From Jannaschia sp. W003 (GTDB lineage Bacteria > Pseudomonadota > Alphaproteobacteria > Rhodobacterales > Rhodobacteraceae): DNA of 64,000 nucleotides. The position numbers were made by a program, and so were the translations under genes. Positions 17,872 through 25,697 of this stretch are shown one piece after another. How positions within the stretch are numbered: position 1 is the stretch's first letter; every line of letters starts with the position of its first letter. The stretch is from the NCBI RefSeq assembly GCF_025144335.1, contig NZ_CP083539.1, positions 1,613,501-1,677,500 of the forward strand, given 5' to 3'. The notes under the pieces were generated by a model. That model saw only the letters and a program-made list of their open reading frames with translations. It was not told the origin of the DNA and did no database searches.

Positions 17872-18880
17872 GCCACAGCTCCGAGAGGGGGCCGCGCCCG
17901 AGCGCGATGCGGCCCGCGCGCTGCTCGAAGGCGTCGCGGGCGGCCTGGCGGCAGTAGGTGGCGAGGTCGCGGGCGCGGCGGCCGGTCTCGCAGCCGGCGG
18001 CGAAGTGCTGCAGGCCGATGGCGCGCTCGGTGGCGGCCACGGCGTCCTGCGCGAGGTCCTCGGTCAGGAGCCGCGCCTGGATCGAGAGCATCACGGCGCG
18101 GTCCGGGTCATTGGTGCCCCCGGGGCACATCTCGGTCTCGGCGGCGCGCTCCACCAGCCCGAAGGCGGCCATGGCGCGGGCGACGAGGGGCGCGAGGCGG
18201 GCGACCTGCGCGTCGGCGTCCATGCGGCCCATCGCGGCCAGCCGGTCGCGCGCGGCGCCCAGGAGCCCGAGCGTGCCGCCCAATTGCAGCGCGGCGATGC
18301 GCCAGACGCCCCCCACGAAGCGCGGCTCGCCGAGGTAGTCGCCGGGGCCGCCCAGCCACTCCGGCCGCAGCCCGTCGAGTACGATCTCGCCCGACACGGT
18401 GGCGCGCATGCCGAGCATGTCCCAGGCGGCGGGGCGGTGGCGCGCGGGGTCCGAGGCGTCGATGGCGGCGAGGCGCACCGTGTCGCCCTCGCCGACCGTG
18501 ACGAGCGCGCGGGCCACGGTGCCGAGGCCCGATGCGAAGCGCTTGGTGCCCCGCAGGCGGCCGTCCTGCTCGGTGCAGGGCGCGTCCGCGTCGGCGCCCC
18601 AGACGCCGTGGAGGCCGGGACGGACCGTGCCGCCGAAGTGGCGCACGAGGCGGATGGCGTTGACGTGGCCCTCGGCAAGGCGGGCGAGGGGCAGGTTGCA
18701 CTCGGCCACCGCCACGAGAGCGGCGGCGAGGGCGCGCGGCTCCTCGGCATCGAGCTCTCCGGAGGCGAGCAGGCGGTCCACCGACGCGGCGATCGGGGCC
18801 CCGCGGTCCTCGGCCGCGGCGGCCTCGCGCAGCGCGGGCCAGGGGGCGGAGTCTCCGATGGGGCTCGATCCGTCGTGCAT
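17864..18880 (-). CDS. Acyl-CoA dehydrogenase-like flavoprotein
   Basis: A 338-residue protein with the helical N-terminal, beta middle (KRFASGLGTVARALVTV near residue 115) and helical C-terminal layout of acyl-CoA dehydrogenases. It is about 40 residues shorter than usual. The canonical catalytic Glu could not be placed with confidence. Position as the first gene of an operon with PIG-L, NodS-like and GT2 genes suggests a specialised oxidation or acyl desaturation step, not fatty-acid degradation. It overlaps the next gene by eight bases and diverges from the RpiR regulator across about 170 bp. Confidence 0.75.
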   Translation of the reverse strand: MHDGSSPIGDSAPWPALREAAAAEDRGAPIAASVDRLLASGELDAEEPRALAAALVAVAECNLPLARLAEGHVNAIRLVRHFGGTVRPGLHGVWGADADAPCTEQDGRLRGTKRFASGLGTVARALVTVGEGDTVRLAAIDASDPARHRPAAWDMLGMRATVSGEIVLDGLRPEWLGGPGDYLGEPRFVGGVWRIAALQLGGTLGLLGAARDRLAAMGRMDADAQVARLAPLVARAMAAFGLVERAAETEMCPGGTNDPDRAVMLSIQARLLTEDLAQDAVAATERAIGLQHFAAGCETGRRARDLATYCRQAARDAFEQRAGRIALGRGPLSELWHG

Positions 18881-18987
18881 CTGGCTCGCTTCCTTGCCGC
18901 GTTCTCAGGGACTTAGCGGCGGCGGGGCGGGCGGCAAGGACGAGGGATCGCAGTCGTGCGCGGAGGCGCAGCCCGGCGCGGTCCGGC

Positions 18988-19006
18988 GGAATGTCCGTTC
19001 CATTCC
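18988..19006. promoter_or_regulatory. Candidate RpiR operator, site 1
   Basis: An inverted repeat with arms GGAATG and CATTCC lies in the divergent promoter region upstream of the RpiR gene. It shares the pattern GGAATGnnnGTTCCAT with site 2 ahead of the sugar ABC operon. Two copies at exactly the places expected for autoregulation and target control support an RpiR binding site. Binding itself is inference. Confidence 0.55.
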
Positions 19007-19052
19007 GTCCCGCCGCGGCTATGGTGCGCCCGCAGTCACCGGAGGGAACGGC

Positions 19053-19880
19053 GTGGACGGGGAGCCCACCAACGCGGCGCCGGAGACCGTCGCGGCGCTG
19101 ATCGCGCGCCTCGACGGCGACGCGGAGCGGCTGCCGCGGCGGCTGCGCCAGTGCGCCGAGTACACACGCCGGCACCTGCACCTCGTGGCCGTCTCCACGG
19201 TGTCGCAGATGGCCGGCGCGGCGGGTGTGGCGCCGTCGGTCTACGTGCGGTTCTGCCAGGCGCTGGGCTTCCCCGGATACTCCGCCATGCAGGACCTGCT
19301 GCGCGCCGGCGTCGCAAGCTTCCGCCCCGACTACGACACCCGCATCGCCGCGCTGCGCGAGGGCGGCGCGGTCGCCACGGGGCGCCTGCTGGCGGACTTC
19401 GCGGAGGCCGGGCACCGCTCGCTCGTGGCGTTGTCGGACACGGATATCAGCGAGGCGTTGGACCGCATGGCGCGGGGCATGGGGCGCGCGCGGGTCGTCC
19501 ACCTGGCCGGGTTCCGGCGGGCCTTCGCGCTGGTGGGCGCGATGGCCTACCTGCTCGGGCGGCTCGACATCCCGGCGGCGCTGCACACCGGCGCGGGCAA
19601 GCTCGATGCCGCGGCCACGATGGTGCCGGGCGACGTGCTGCTGGCCGTGACCTTCGCGCCGTTCTCCGAGGAGACGGTGGCGCTGGCGGCAGCGGCGGCG
19701 GCGCGCGGCGTGACGGTCTACGGCCTGACGGACTCCGAAGCCTGTCCCCTCGCGCCCCACGCAGCCGAGCTGGTGGTGGCCGCCGAGGCGGAGGTGGCCG
19801 GCTTCCGCTCCATGGCCGCCTCGATGACGATCGCGGCAACGCTCGCAGTGGCGGCCGGCGCGGCGCGCCGCGACGGTTGA
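19053..19880 (+). CDS. RpiR family transcriptional regulator
   Basis: A 275-residue regulator. An N-terminal HTH_6 domain (about 10-85, with VSTVSQMAGAAGVAPSVYVR as the recognition region) is followed by a SIS sugar-phosphate-binding domain (about 120-260, PGDVLLAVTFAPFSEETV). Such proteins usually sense a phosphorylated sugar and control adjacent catabolic or transport genes. The GTG at 19053 is chosen because GGAGGG lies ten bases upstream. The CUT2 ABC operon starts 132 bp downstream, and matching operator-like sites precede both. Confidence 0.87.
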   Translation: MDGEPTNAAPETVAALIARLDGDAERLPRRLRQCAEYTRRHLHLVAVSTVSQMAGAAGVAPSVYVRFCQALGFPGYSAMQDLLRAGVASFRPDYDTRIAALREGGAVATGRLLADFAEAGHRSLVALSDTDISEALDRMARGMGRARVVHLAGFRRAFALVGAMAYLLGRLDIPAALHTGAGKLDAAATMVPGDVLLAVTFAPFSEETVALAAAAAARGVTVYGLTDSEACPLAPHAAELVVAAEAEVAGFRSMAASMTIAATLAVAAGAARRDG

Positions 19881-19903
19881 CAGGACGGCGCCCCGGACCT
19901 TAC

Positions 19904-19919
19904 GGAATGGATGTTCCAT
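19904..19919. promoter_or_regulatory. Candidate RpiR operator, site 2
   Basis: GGAATGGATGTTCCAT is a near palindrome located 94 bp upstream of the substrate-binding protein start. It matches site 1 at 18988 in the positions GGAATGnnnGTTCCAT. It is the likely control point of the ABC operon. Confidence 0.55.
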
Positions 19920-20012
19920 CGGCTCAGGGAGAGTCGGCGGAGCGGGCGCGATTGGTGGAGGCCGGGCGTGTCCATGGGGGGAACGGCCCCCGCGATACCT
20001 TTGGGAGGTAAC

Positions 20013-20933
20013 ATGACCAAGCTCTTCAAGGCGGCCGCGGCCGTGGCGGCGATGGGCATCGCCGCGCCCGCGCTCGCGCAGGACATCATCGTGGTCAGCC
20101 ACGGGCAGGCCAACGACCCGTTCTGGTCGGTGGTCAAGAACGGCGTCGACCTCGCCGCCGAGCATACCGGCGCCAACGTCGACTACCGCGCGCCCGAGAC
20201 CTTCGACATGGTGGCCATGAGCCAGCTCATCGACGCGGCCGTGAACCAGGAGCCCGACGGGCTGGTGGTCTCGATCCCCGACGGCGACGCGCTGGGACCG
20301 TCGATCGAGCGGGCCGTGGCCGCGGGCATCCCCGTGATCTCCATGAACTCCGGCTCCGACGTGGCGGGCGATCTCGGGGCTGCGCTGCACGTCGGCCAGT
20401 CCGAGCGCGACGCGGGCGTGGCTGCCGGCGAGAAGCTGGCCGAGATGGGCGGCACCAGCGCGATCTGCGTCAACCACGAGGTCGGCAACGTGGCGCTCGA
20501 CCTGCGCTGCGAGGGCTTCGCCGAGGGCTTCGGCGGCGCGGTCGAGGTCGTGCCCACGGGCAACGACCCCGCCGAGATCGAATCCAAGGTCTCCGCCGCG
20601 CTGGCCTCCAACGAGGACGTCGACACCGTGATGGCGCTGGGCGCCTCGCTCGCCGGCGAGCCGGCGGTCGCGGCCGCGAACGCCTCGGGCCGCGACGTGA
20701 TGGTCGCCACGTTCGACCTGTCGGCCAACTTCCTGCAGAGCATCGTCGACGGCGAGGCCGCCTTCGCGATCGACCAGCAGCAGTTCCTGCAGGGCTACCT
20801 GCCGGTGGTGTTCCTGGCCAACAACGCGAACTACGGCCTGATGCCGGGCGGCGACGTGGCCTCGGGCCCGAACCTCGTCACCCAGGACAAGGCCGGCCAG
20901 GCGATCGAGCTGTCCGCGCAGGGCATCCGCTGA
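20013..20933 (+). CDS. Sugar ABC transporter periplasmic binding protein
   Basis: A 306-residue RbsB-like (Peripla_BP_4) protein. A clear Sec signal MTKLFKAAAAVAAMGIAAPA ends at ALAQ near residue 23. The mature part has the two-lobe LacI-like fold with typical features (QANDPFWSVVKNG; NQEPDGLVVSIPD; GQSERDAG). It would deliver a monosaccharide or cyclitol to the permease encoded downstream. GGGAGGTAAC precedes the ATG. The precise ligand is not predictable; an RpiR regulator nearby favours a sugar or inositol. Confidence 0.9.
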   Translation: MTKLFKAAAAVAAMGIAAPALAQDIIVVSHGQANDPFWSVVKNGVDLAAEHTGANVDYRAPETFDMVAMSQLIDAAVNQEPDGLVVSIPDGDALGPSIERAVAAGIPVISMNSGSDVAGDLGAALHVGQSERDAGVAAGEKLAEMGGTSAICVNHEVGNVALDLRCEGFAEGFGGAVEVVPTGNDPAEIESKVSAALASNEDVDTVMALGASLAGEPAVAAANASGRDVMVATFDLSANFLQSIVDGEAAFAIDQQQFLQGYLPVVFLANNANYGLMPGGDVASGPNLVTQDKAGQAIELSAQGIR

Positions 20934-20973
20934 TGGCCGCGGCGGCCCACCGGGCCGCGTGCGCATGACACCG

Positions 20974-21007
20974 GGGGTCGCGGCGCCGCGTCGCGCCGCG
21001 GCCCCCT
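20974..21007 (+). terminator. Intercistronic attenuator-like hairpin
   Basis: A 13-bp stem (20974-20986 with 20995-21007, one U-G pair, 8-nt loop) lies between the binding protein and permease genes. Such structures commonly let the binding protein be made in excess of the membrane parts. A short pyrimidine run (TTCTC) follows, so it may be a partial terminator or an mRNA-stabilising element. Confidence 0.55.
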
Positions 21008-21035
21008 TCTCGGTCGGGAGCAGGGGGAGACGACG

Positions 21036-22151
21036 ATGACCGATGGGACCGCCATGCCGCCACCCGCGGCCGACGAGCGGCTGAAGAAGGAGGGGTTCGG
21101 CGCCCGCGTGATGAAGCGCCCCGAGCTCGGCGCCATCGCCGGCGTGGTGCTGGTGACGCTCTTCTTCCTCGTGACCGCCGACCCGGCGATGTTCACGCTC
21201 TCGGGCGTGATCAACTTCATGACCCCCGCCGCGCAGCTCGGCATCCTCGCCATCGGCGCGGCGCTCCTGATGATCGGCGGCGAGTTCGACCTCTCGATCG
21301 GCTCCATGGTGGCCTTCGCAGGGCTGTTCTTCGCGGCCGCCACCGTGACCTTCGGCCTGCCGCTGATCCTCGCCATCCCGCTGACCTTCGCCTTCGCCGC
21401 CGCGGTCGGCTCGCTGAACGGCCTGATCGTGATCAAGTCCGGCCTGCCGAGCTTCATCGTCACCCTGGCCTTCCTGTTCATCCTGCGCGGCCTGTCGCTC
21501 GTCGGCCTCAAGATGGCGACGGGCGGCTCCACGCAGCTTCGCGGCGTGCGCGAGGCGACGGAAGGGGACTGGCTCGCGCCGTTCTTCTCAGGCGACGCCT
21601 TCGGGCCGTTCTTCGCCTGGGCCGCCGAGGCAGGCTGGGTCGAGACCTTCAACAACGGCGCCCCCAAGGTGCCGGGCCTGCCGATCGAGATCGTCTGGTT
21701 CGTCCTCCTCGCCTTCGCGGCCACCTGGGTGCTGCTGCGCACGCCCGCGGGCAACTGGATCTTCGCCGCCGGGGGCGACGCGAACGCCGCCACCAACTCG
21801 GGCGTGCCGGTGCGGCGGGTGAAGATCGCGCTCTTCATGGTCACCGCCTCTTGCGCCGCCCTCGTGGCCATCGTCACGGTGATGGACGCCGGCTCGACGG
21901 ACTCGCGCCGGGGCTTCCAGAAGGAGTTCGAGGCTATCATCGCCGCCGTGATCGGAGGGTGCCTGCTGACGGGCGGCTACGGCTCGGCGATCGGCGCGTT
22001 CTTCGGGGCGATCATCTTCGGCATGGTGGTGATCGGGCTGACCTACACCGACTTCGACCAGGACTGGTTCCAGGTGTTCCTGGGCGGGATGCTCCTGATC
22101 GCGGTCCTCTTCAACAACGCGATCCGCAAGCGCGTCACGGGAGAGCGGTGA
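21036..22151 (+). CDS. Sugar ABC transporter permease (CUT2 type)
   Basis: A 371-residue RbsC/BPD_transp_2-like inner-membrane permease with about ten hydrophobic helices. Recognisable features are [16 protein letters not shown] near residue 80 and the EAA-like region near the C-terminus ([20 protein letters not shown]). It would form the channel with the adjacent ATPase. The stop overlaps the start of the ATPase gene by one base (TGATG), consistent with translational coupling. Confidence 0.9.
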   Translation: MTDGTAMPPPAADERLKKEGFGARVMKRPELGAIAGVVLVTLFFLVTADPAMFTLSGVINFMTPAAQLGILAIGAALLMIGGEFDLSIGSMVAFAGLFFAAATVTFGLPLILAIPLTFAFAAAVGSLNGLIVIKSGLPSFIVTLAFLFILRGLSLVGLKMATGGSTQLRGVREATEGDWLAPFFSGDAFGPFFAWAAEAGWVETFNNGAPKVPGLPIEIVWFVLLAFAATWVLLRTPAGNWIFAAGGDANAATNSGVPVRRVKIALFMVTASCAALVAIVTVMDAGSTDSRRGFQKEFEAIIAAVIGGCLLTGGYGSAIGAFFGAIIFGMVVIGLTYTDFDQDWFQVFLGGMLLIAVLFNNAIRKRVTGER

Positions 22152-22969
22152 TGACCCAGGACAGCACCTTCCACCACGGCGACGCGCCGGATGCCGCGCC
22201 CATCGTCCAAATGCGCGACATCGAGAAGCACTTCGGCAACATCATCGCGCTGGCCGGCGTCTCGTTCGACGTGCGCCCCGGCGAGTGCCATTGCCTCCTG
22301 GGCGACAACGGCGCGGGCAAGTCGACCTTCATCAAGACCATGTCGGGCGTCCACAAGCCCACGAAGGGCGAGATCCTGTTCGAGGGCCGGCACATGGACT
22401 TCGCCTCGCCCCGCGACGCCATGGAGGCGGGCATCGCCACCGTGTTCCAGGACCTCGCGATGATCCCGCTGATGAGCGTGACCCGCAATTTCTTCATGGG
22501 CCGCGAGCCGACCACCGGGCGCGGGCCGTTCAAGCGCATGGACACGGACGGCATGAACCGGACCACCATGGAGGCGATGCGCTCCATGGGCATATCCTTG
22601 CGCGCACCCGACCAGGCGGTCGGCACGCTCTCGGGCGGCGAGCGGCAGACCGTGGCCATCGCCCGCGCGGTGCACTTCGGCGCCAAGGTGCTGATCCTCG
22701 ACGAACCGACTTCCGCCTTGGGAGTGCGCCAGACCTCGAACGTGCTCGCCACCATCGACAAGGTGCGCAAGCAGGGCATCGGCGTGGTGTTCATCTCCCA
22801 CAACGTGCGCCACGCGCTGGCGGTGGGCGACCGCTTCACGGTGCTCAACCGCGGCAAGACGCTGGGCACCGCCCGGCGCGGCGAGATCACGCCCGAGGCG
22901 CTGCAGGACCTCATGGCCGGCGGGCAGGAGATGGCGCAGCTCGAGGGCTCGCTCGGCGGAACGGTCTAG
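22151..22969 (+). CDS. Sugar ABC transporter ATP-binding protein, single domain
   Basis: A 272-residue ATPase. Walker A is GDNGAGKST near residue 52, the signature [14 protein letters not shown] near 157 and Walker [13 protein letters not shown] near 181, with an H-loop histidine in FISHN. It contains one nucleotide-binding domain, whereas RbsA-type CUT2 ATPases have two. This resembles FrcA-like systems of Alphaproteobacteria. It is coupled to the permease. Confidence 0.9.
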   Translation: MTQDSTFHHGDAPDAAPIVQMRDIEKHFGNIIALAGVSFDVRPGECHCLLGDNGAGKSTFIKTMSGVHKPTKGEILFEGRHMDFASPRDAMEAGIATVFQDLAMIPLMSVTRNFFMGREPTTGRGPFKRMDTDGMNRTTMEAMRSMGISLRAPDQAVGTLSGGERQTVAIARAVHFGAKVLILDEPTSALGVRQTSNVLATIDKVRKQGIGVVFISHNVRHALAVGDRFTVLNRGKTLGTARRGEITPEALQDLMAGGQEMAQLEGSLGGTV

Positions 22970-23117
22970 GCGCCGGGCACCGCGGGCGCGGGCAGGATCG
23001 TGCCCTCGGACGTCCCGAAGCCGCGGCCCGCGGCGCCCCCGCAGCGGGCGGCGGACCGGCGTGCCATAGACAACGACGGTCGAGGCGCCGCCGTTGTAGC
23101 CCACCGGCATGTGAAGC

Positions 23118-24440
23118 CTACGGCAGCATCGCCGCCAGCGCCCGGCCGAGCTTGTCGCACAGCTCCTCCAGCTGCGCCTCGGTGGCGATGAAGGGCGGGG
23201 CCAGAAGCACGTGGTCGCCGCGGCGCCCGTCGCGGGTGCCGGGCATGGGGTAGCAGATCAGCCCTTCCGCGAAGGCCGCCCGCTTCAGCTTGCCCGCGAT
23301 GCCCCGCGCGGGGTCGAAGGGCGCCCGCGCGGCGCGGTCGGCCACGAACTCCAGCCCCTGGAACAGCCCGCGCCCGCGGATGTCGCCCACGTGGGGGTGC
23401 TGGGCGAAGCGCTCGCGCAGCATCGCCAGGAAGCGCGGGCCGAGGGCGTGGACGCGCTCCACCAGCGCGTGCTCCTCCAGCTCGTCCACCACCGCCAGCG
23501 CGGCGGCGGCGGCGACCGGGTGGCCGAGATAGGTGTGGCCGTGCTGGAAGAAGCCCGTGCCGGCGGCGATGCGCTCGTATATGGCCTTCGTGCAGAGCAT
23601 GGCGCCGATGGGCTGGTAGCCCGCGCCCAGCCCCTTGGCGATGCACAGGATGTCGGGCGCGACCCCGTCCGCCTCGCAGGCGAAGAGGTGCCCCGTGCGC
23701 CCCATGCCGCACATCACCTCGTCGAGGATCAGGAGCACGCCGTGCCGGTCGCAGGTCGCGCGCACGCGGGCGAAATAGTCGCCCACCGCCGGCACCGCGC
23801 CCAGGGTCGCGCCCACCACCGGCTCGGCGATGAAGGCCATCACCGTTTCGGGGCCAAGCCGCAGGAACTCGTCCTCCACGGCCTGCGCGGCGCGGGCGGC
23901 GTAGTCGGTCTCGCTCTCGCCCTCCTCGCGCTCGGCGTAGGCGTAGCAGGGCGCGACGTGGCTGACGTCGATCAGGAGCGGCGCGAACTGCTCGCGGCGC
24001 CATGCGTTGCCGCCCGCCGCCAGCGCGCCGAGGGTGTTGCCGTGGTAGCTTTGGCGCCGGGCGACCAGGTGGCGCCGCTCGGGCTCGCCGTTCTCGAGGT
24101 GGAACTGCCGCGCGAGCTTGATCGCCGCCTCCACCGCCTCGGACCCGCCCGACACGAGGTAGACCCGGTCCAGATCGCCGGGCGCCCTGGCGATCAGGCG
24201 GTCGGCGAGCGCCTCGGCGGGATCGGACGTGAAGAAGCCGGTATGCGCGAAGGCCAGCCGGTCCACCTGCGCCTTGATCGCCTCCGCCACGCGCGCGTTG
24301 GAATGCCCGAGGCACGAGACGGCGGCGCCGCCCGAGCCGTCGAGGTAGCGGCGTCCTTCCGCGTCGACGAGGTAGCAGCCGTCGCCCGCCACCGCCGTGG
24401 GGGGCGCGGCGTGGCAGTGGCGCGGGAAGACGTGGGACAT
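23118..24440 (-). CDS. Class III PLP-dependent aminotransferase
   Basis: A 440-residue fold-type I transaminase of the omega-amino-acid/dialkylglycine decarboxylase group. The PLP lysine lies in CIAKGLGAGYQPIGA and the PLP-binding Asp in LLILDEVMCGMGRTG. GGSEAVEAAIKLA forms the phosphate-binding turn. The amino donor is not determined; the neighbouring TRAP transporter suggests an organic amine or acid. The ATG at 24440 (MSHVFPRHCH) is chosen as it begins just before the conserved N-terminus. It diverges from the TAXI binding protein across 217 bp. Confidence 0.87.
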   Translation of the reverse strand: MSHVFPRHCHAAPPTAVAGDGCYLVDAEGRRYLDGSGGAAVSCLGHSNARVAEAIKAQVDRLAFAHTGFFTSDPAEALADRLIARAPGDLDRVYLVSGGSEAVEAAIKLARQFHLENGEPERRHLVARRQSYHGNTLGALAAGGNAWRREQFAPLLIDVSHVAPCYAYAEREEGESETDYAARAAQAVEDEFLRLGPETVMAFIAEPVVGATLGAVPAVGDYFARVRATCDRHGVLLILDEVMCGMGRTGHLFACEADGVAPDILCIAKGLGAGYQPIGAMLCTKAIYERIAAGTGFFQHGHTYLGHPVAAAAALAVVDELEEHALVERVHALGPRFLAMLRERFAQHPHVGDIRGRGLFQGLEFVADRAARAPFDPARGIAGKLKRAAFAEGLICYPMPGTRDGRRGDHVLLAPPFIATEAQLEELCDKLGRALAAMLP

Positions 24441-24657
24441 GGCGAGGGGCCTCCGGGCGGGACGGTGCACCGATAGCATGCACGCCGGCCCGCGCGAGGG
24501 GCGATCCGCCCGCCGCGCGCCTCTGTGAAGGCGCCCGCGGGGCACGGAGGGGTGGACTCCGCGGCCGGGACGCGAAACGCTCCGGCATGGAAGGGCGCCC
24601 GGGACCACGAGGCGCCCCGCACTGGCCCCACGAGGGCCGGCAAGGAGGAGAAACCGG

Positions 24658-25629
24658 ATGACCTACGCGAAATCGTTCCTCGGTCTGGCGGGCGCGGCCG
24701 TGATGGCCGCCTCGGGCGCCGCGGCGCAGGACCAGCAGTTCTTCACCATCGGCACCGGCGGCGTGACCGGCGTGTACTACCCCACCGGCGGCGCCATCTG
24801 CCGCCTCGTGAACGCGGGCCGCGCCGAGCACGGGCTGCGCTGCTCGGTCGAGTCCACGGGCGGCTCGGTCTACAACATCAACACCATCCGCGAGGGCGAG
24901 CTGGAGTTCGGCGTCGCCCAGTCCGACTGGCAGTACCACGCCTACAACGGCTCCTCGCAGTTCGAGGAGGCGGGGCCGTTCGAGGGCCTGCGCGCGGTGT
25001 TCTCGGTCCACCCCGAGCCCTTCACCGTGGTGGCCCGCGCCGAAGCCGGGATCGAGAGCTTCGACGACCTCAAGGGCAAGCGCGTCAACATCGGCAACCC
25101 CGGCTCGGGCCAGCGCGGCACCATGGAGGTGCTGATGGAGGCCAAGGGCTGGACCACCGACGACTTCGCGCTCGCCACCGAGATGAAGGCCGCCGAGCAG
25201 TCCGCCGCCTTGTGCGACAACCAGATCGACGCGATGGTCTACACCGTGGGCCACCCCTCGGGCTCGATCCAGGAGGCCACCACGGCCTGCGACTCGGTGC
25301 TGGTCGAGGTCGCCGGCCCGGAGGTCGAGGCGCTGGTCGAGGAGAACCCGTTCTACCGCACCGCCACCATCCCGGGCGGCATGTACCGCGGCAACGACGA
25401 GGACACCGCGACCTTCGGCGTGGGCGCGACCTTCGTGACCTCGGCCGACGTGAGCGACGAGGTAGTCTACACGCTGGTGAAGTCGGTGTTCGAGAACATG
25501 GACGACTTCCGCCGCCTCCACCCCGCCTTCGCCGACCTCGACCCCGCCGAGATGGTGAGCGCGGGCCTCTCGGCCCCGCTGCACCCGGGCGCCGAGCGCT
25601 ACTACCGCGAGGCCGGCCTCCTGGAGTGA
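24658..25629 (+). CDS. TAXI family TRAP transporter binding protein
   Basis: A 323-residue periplasmic protein with a Sec signal (about 1-23, ending ASGAAAQ). [20 protein letters not shown] near residue 30 is the family-typical start of TAXI proteins, and [16 protein letters not shown] near 145 forms part of the ligand pocket. It would bind an organic acid or amino acid and present it to the fused permease encoded next. AAGGAGGAG precedes the ATG. The ligand is unknown. Confidence 0.92.
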   Translation: MTYAKSFLGLAGAAVMAASGAAAQDQQFFTIGTGGVTGVYYPTGGAICRLVNAGRAEHGLRCSVESTGGSVYNINTIREGELEFGVAQSDWQYHAYNGSSQFEEAGPFEGLRAVFSVHPEPFTVVARAEAGIESFDDLKGKRVNIGNPGSGQRGTMEVLMEAKGWTTDDFALATEMKAAEQSAALCDNQIDAMVYTVGHPSGSIQEATTACDSVLVEVAGPEVEALVEENPFYRTATIPGGMYRGNDEDTATFGVGATFVTSADVSDEVVYTLVKSVFENMDDFRRLHPAFADLDPAEMVSAGLSAPLHPGAERYYREAGLLE

Positions 25630-25697
25630 TCCGGGCCTGAACGACCGCCCGGAGCGCACCTGCGCCCCGGGCACCTAACCTGGGGAGGAGCGGGGCG

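Noticed and set aside
22970..23117. Possible C-terminal gene fragment between the ABC ATPase and the aminotransferase
   Set aside because: Short frames such as MPVGYNGGASTVVVYGTPVR look protein-like, but no family is recognised and the region is only 148 bases between convergent genes.
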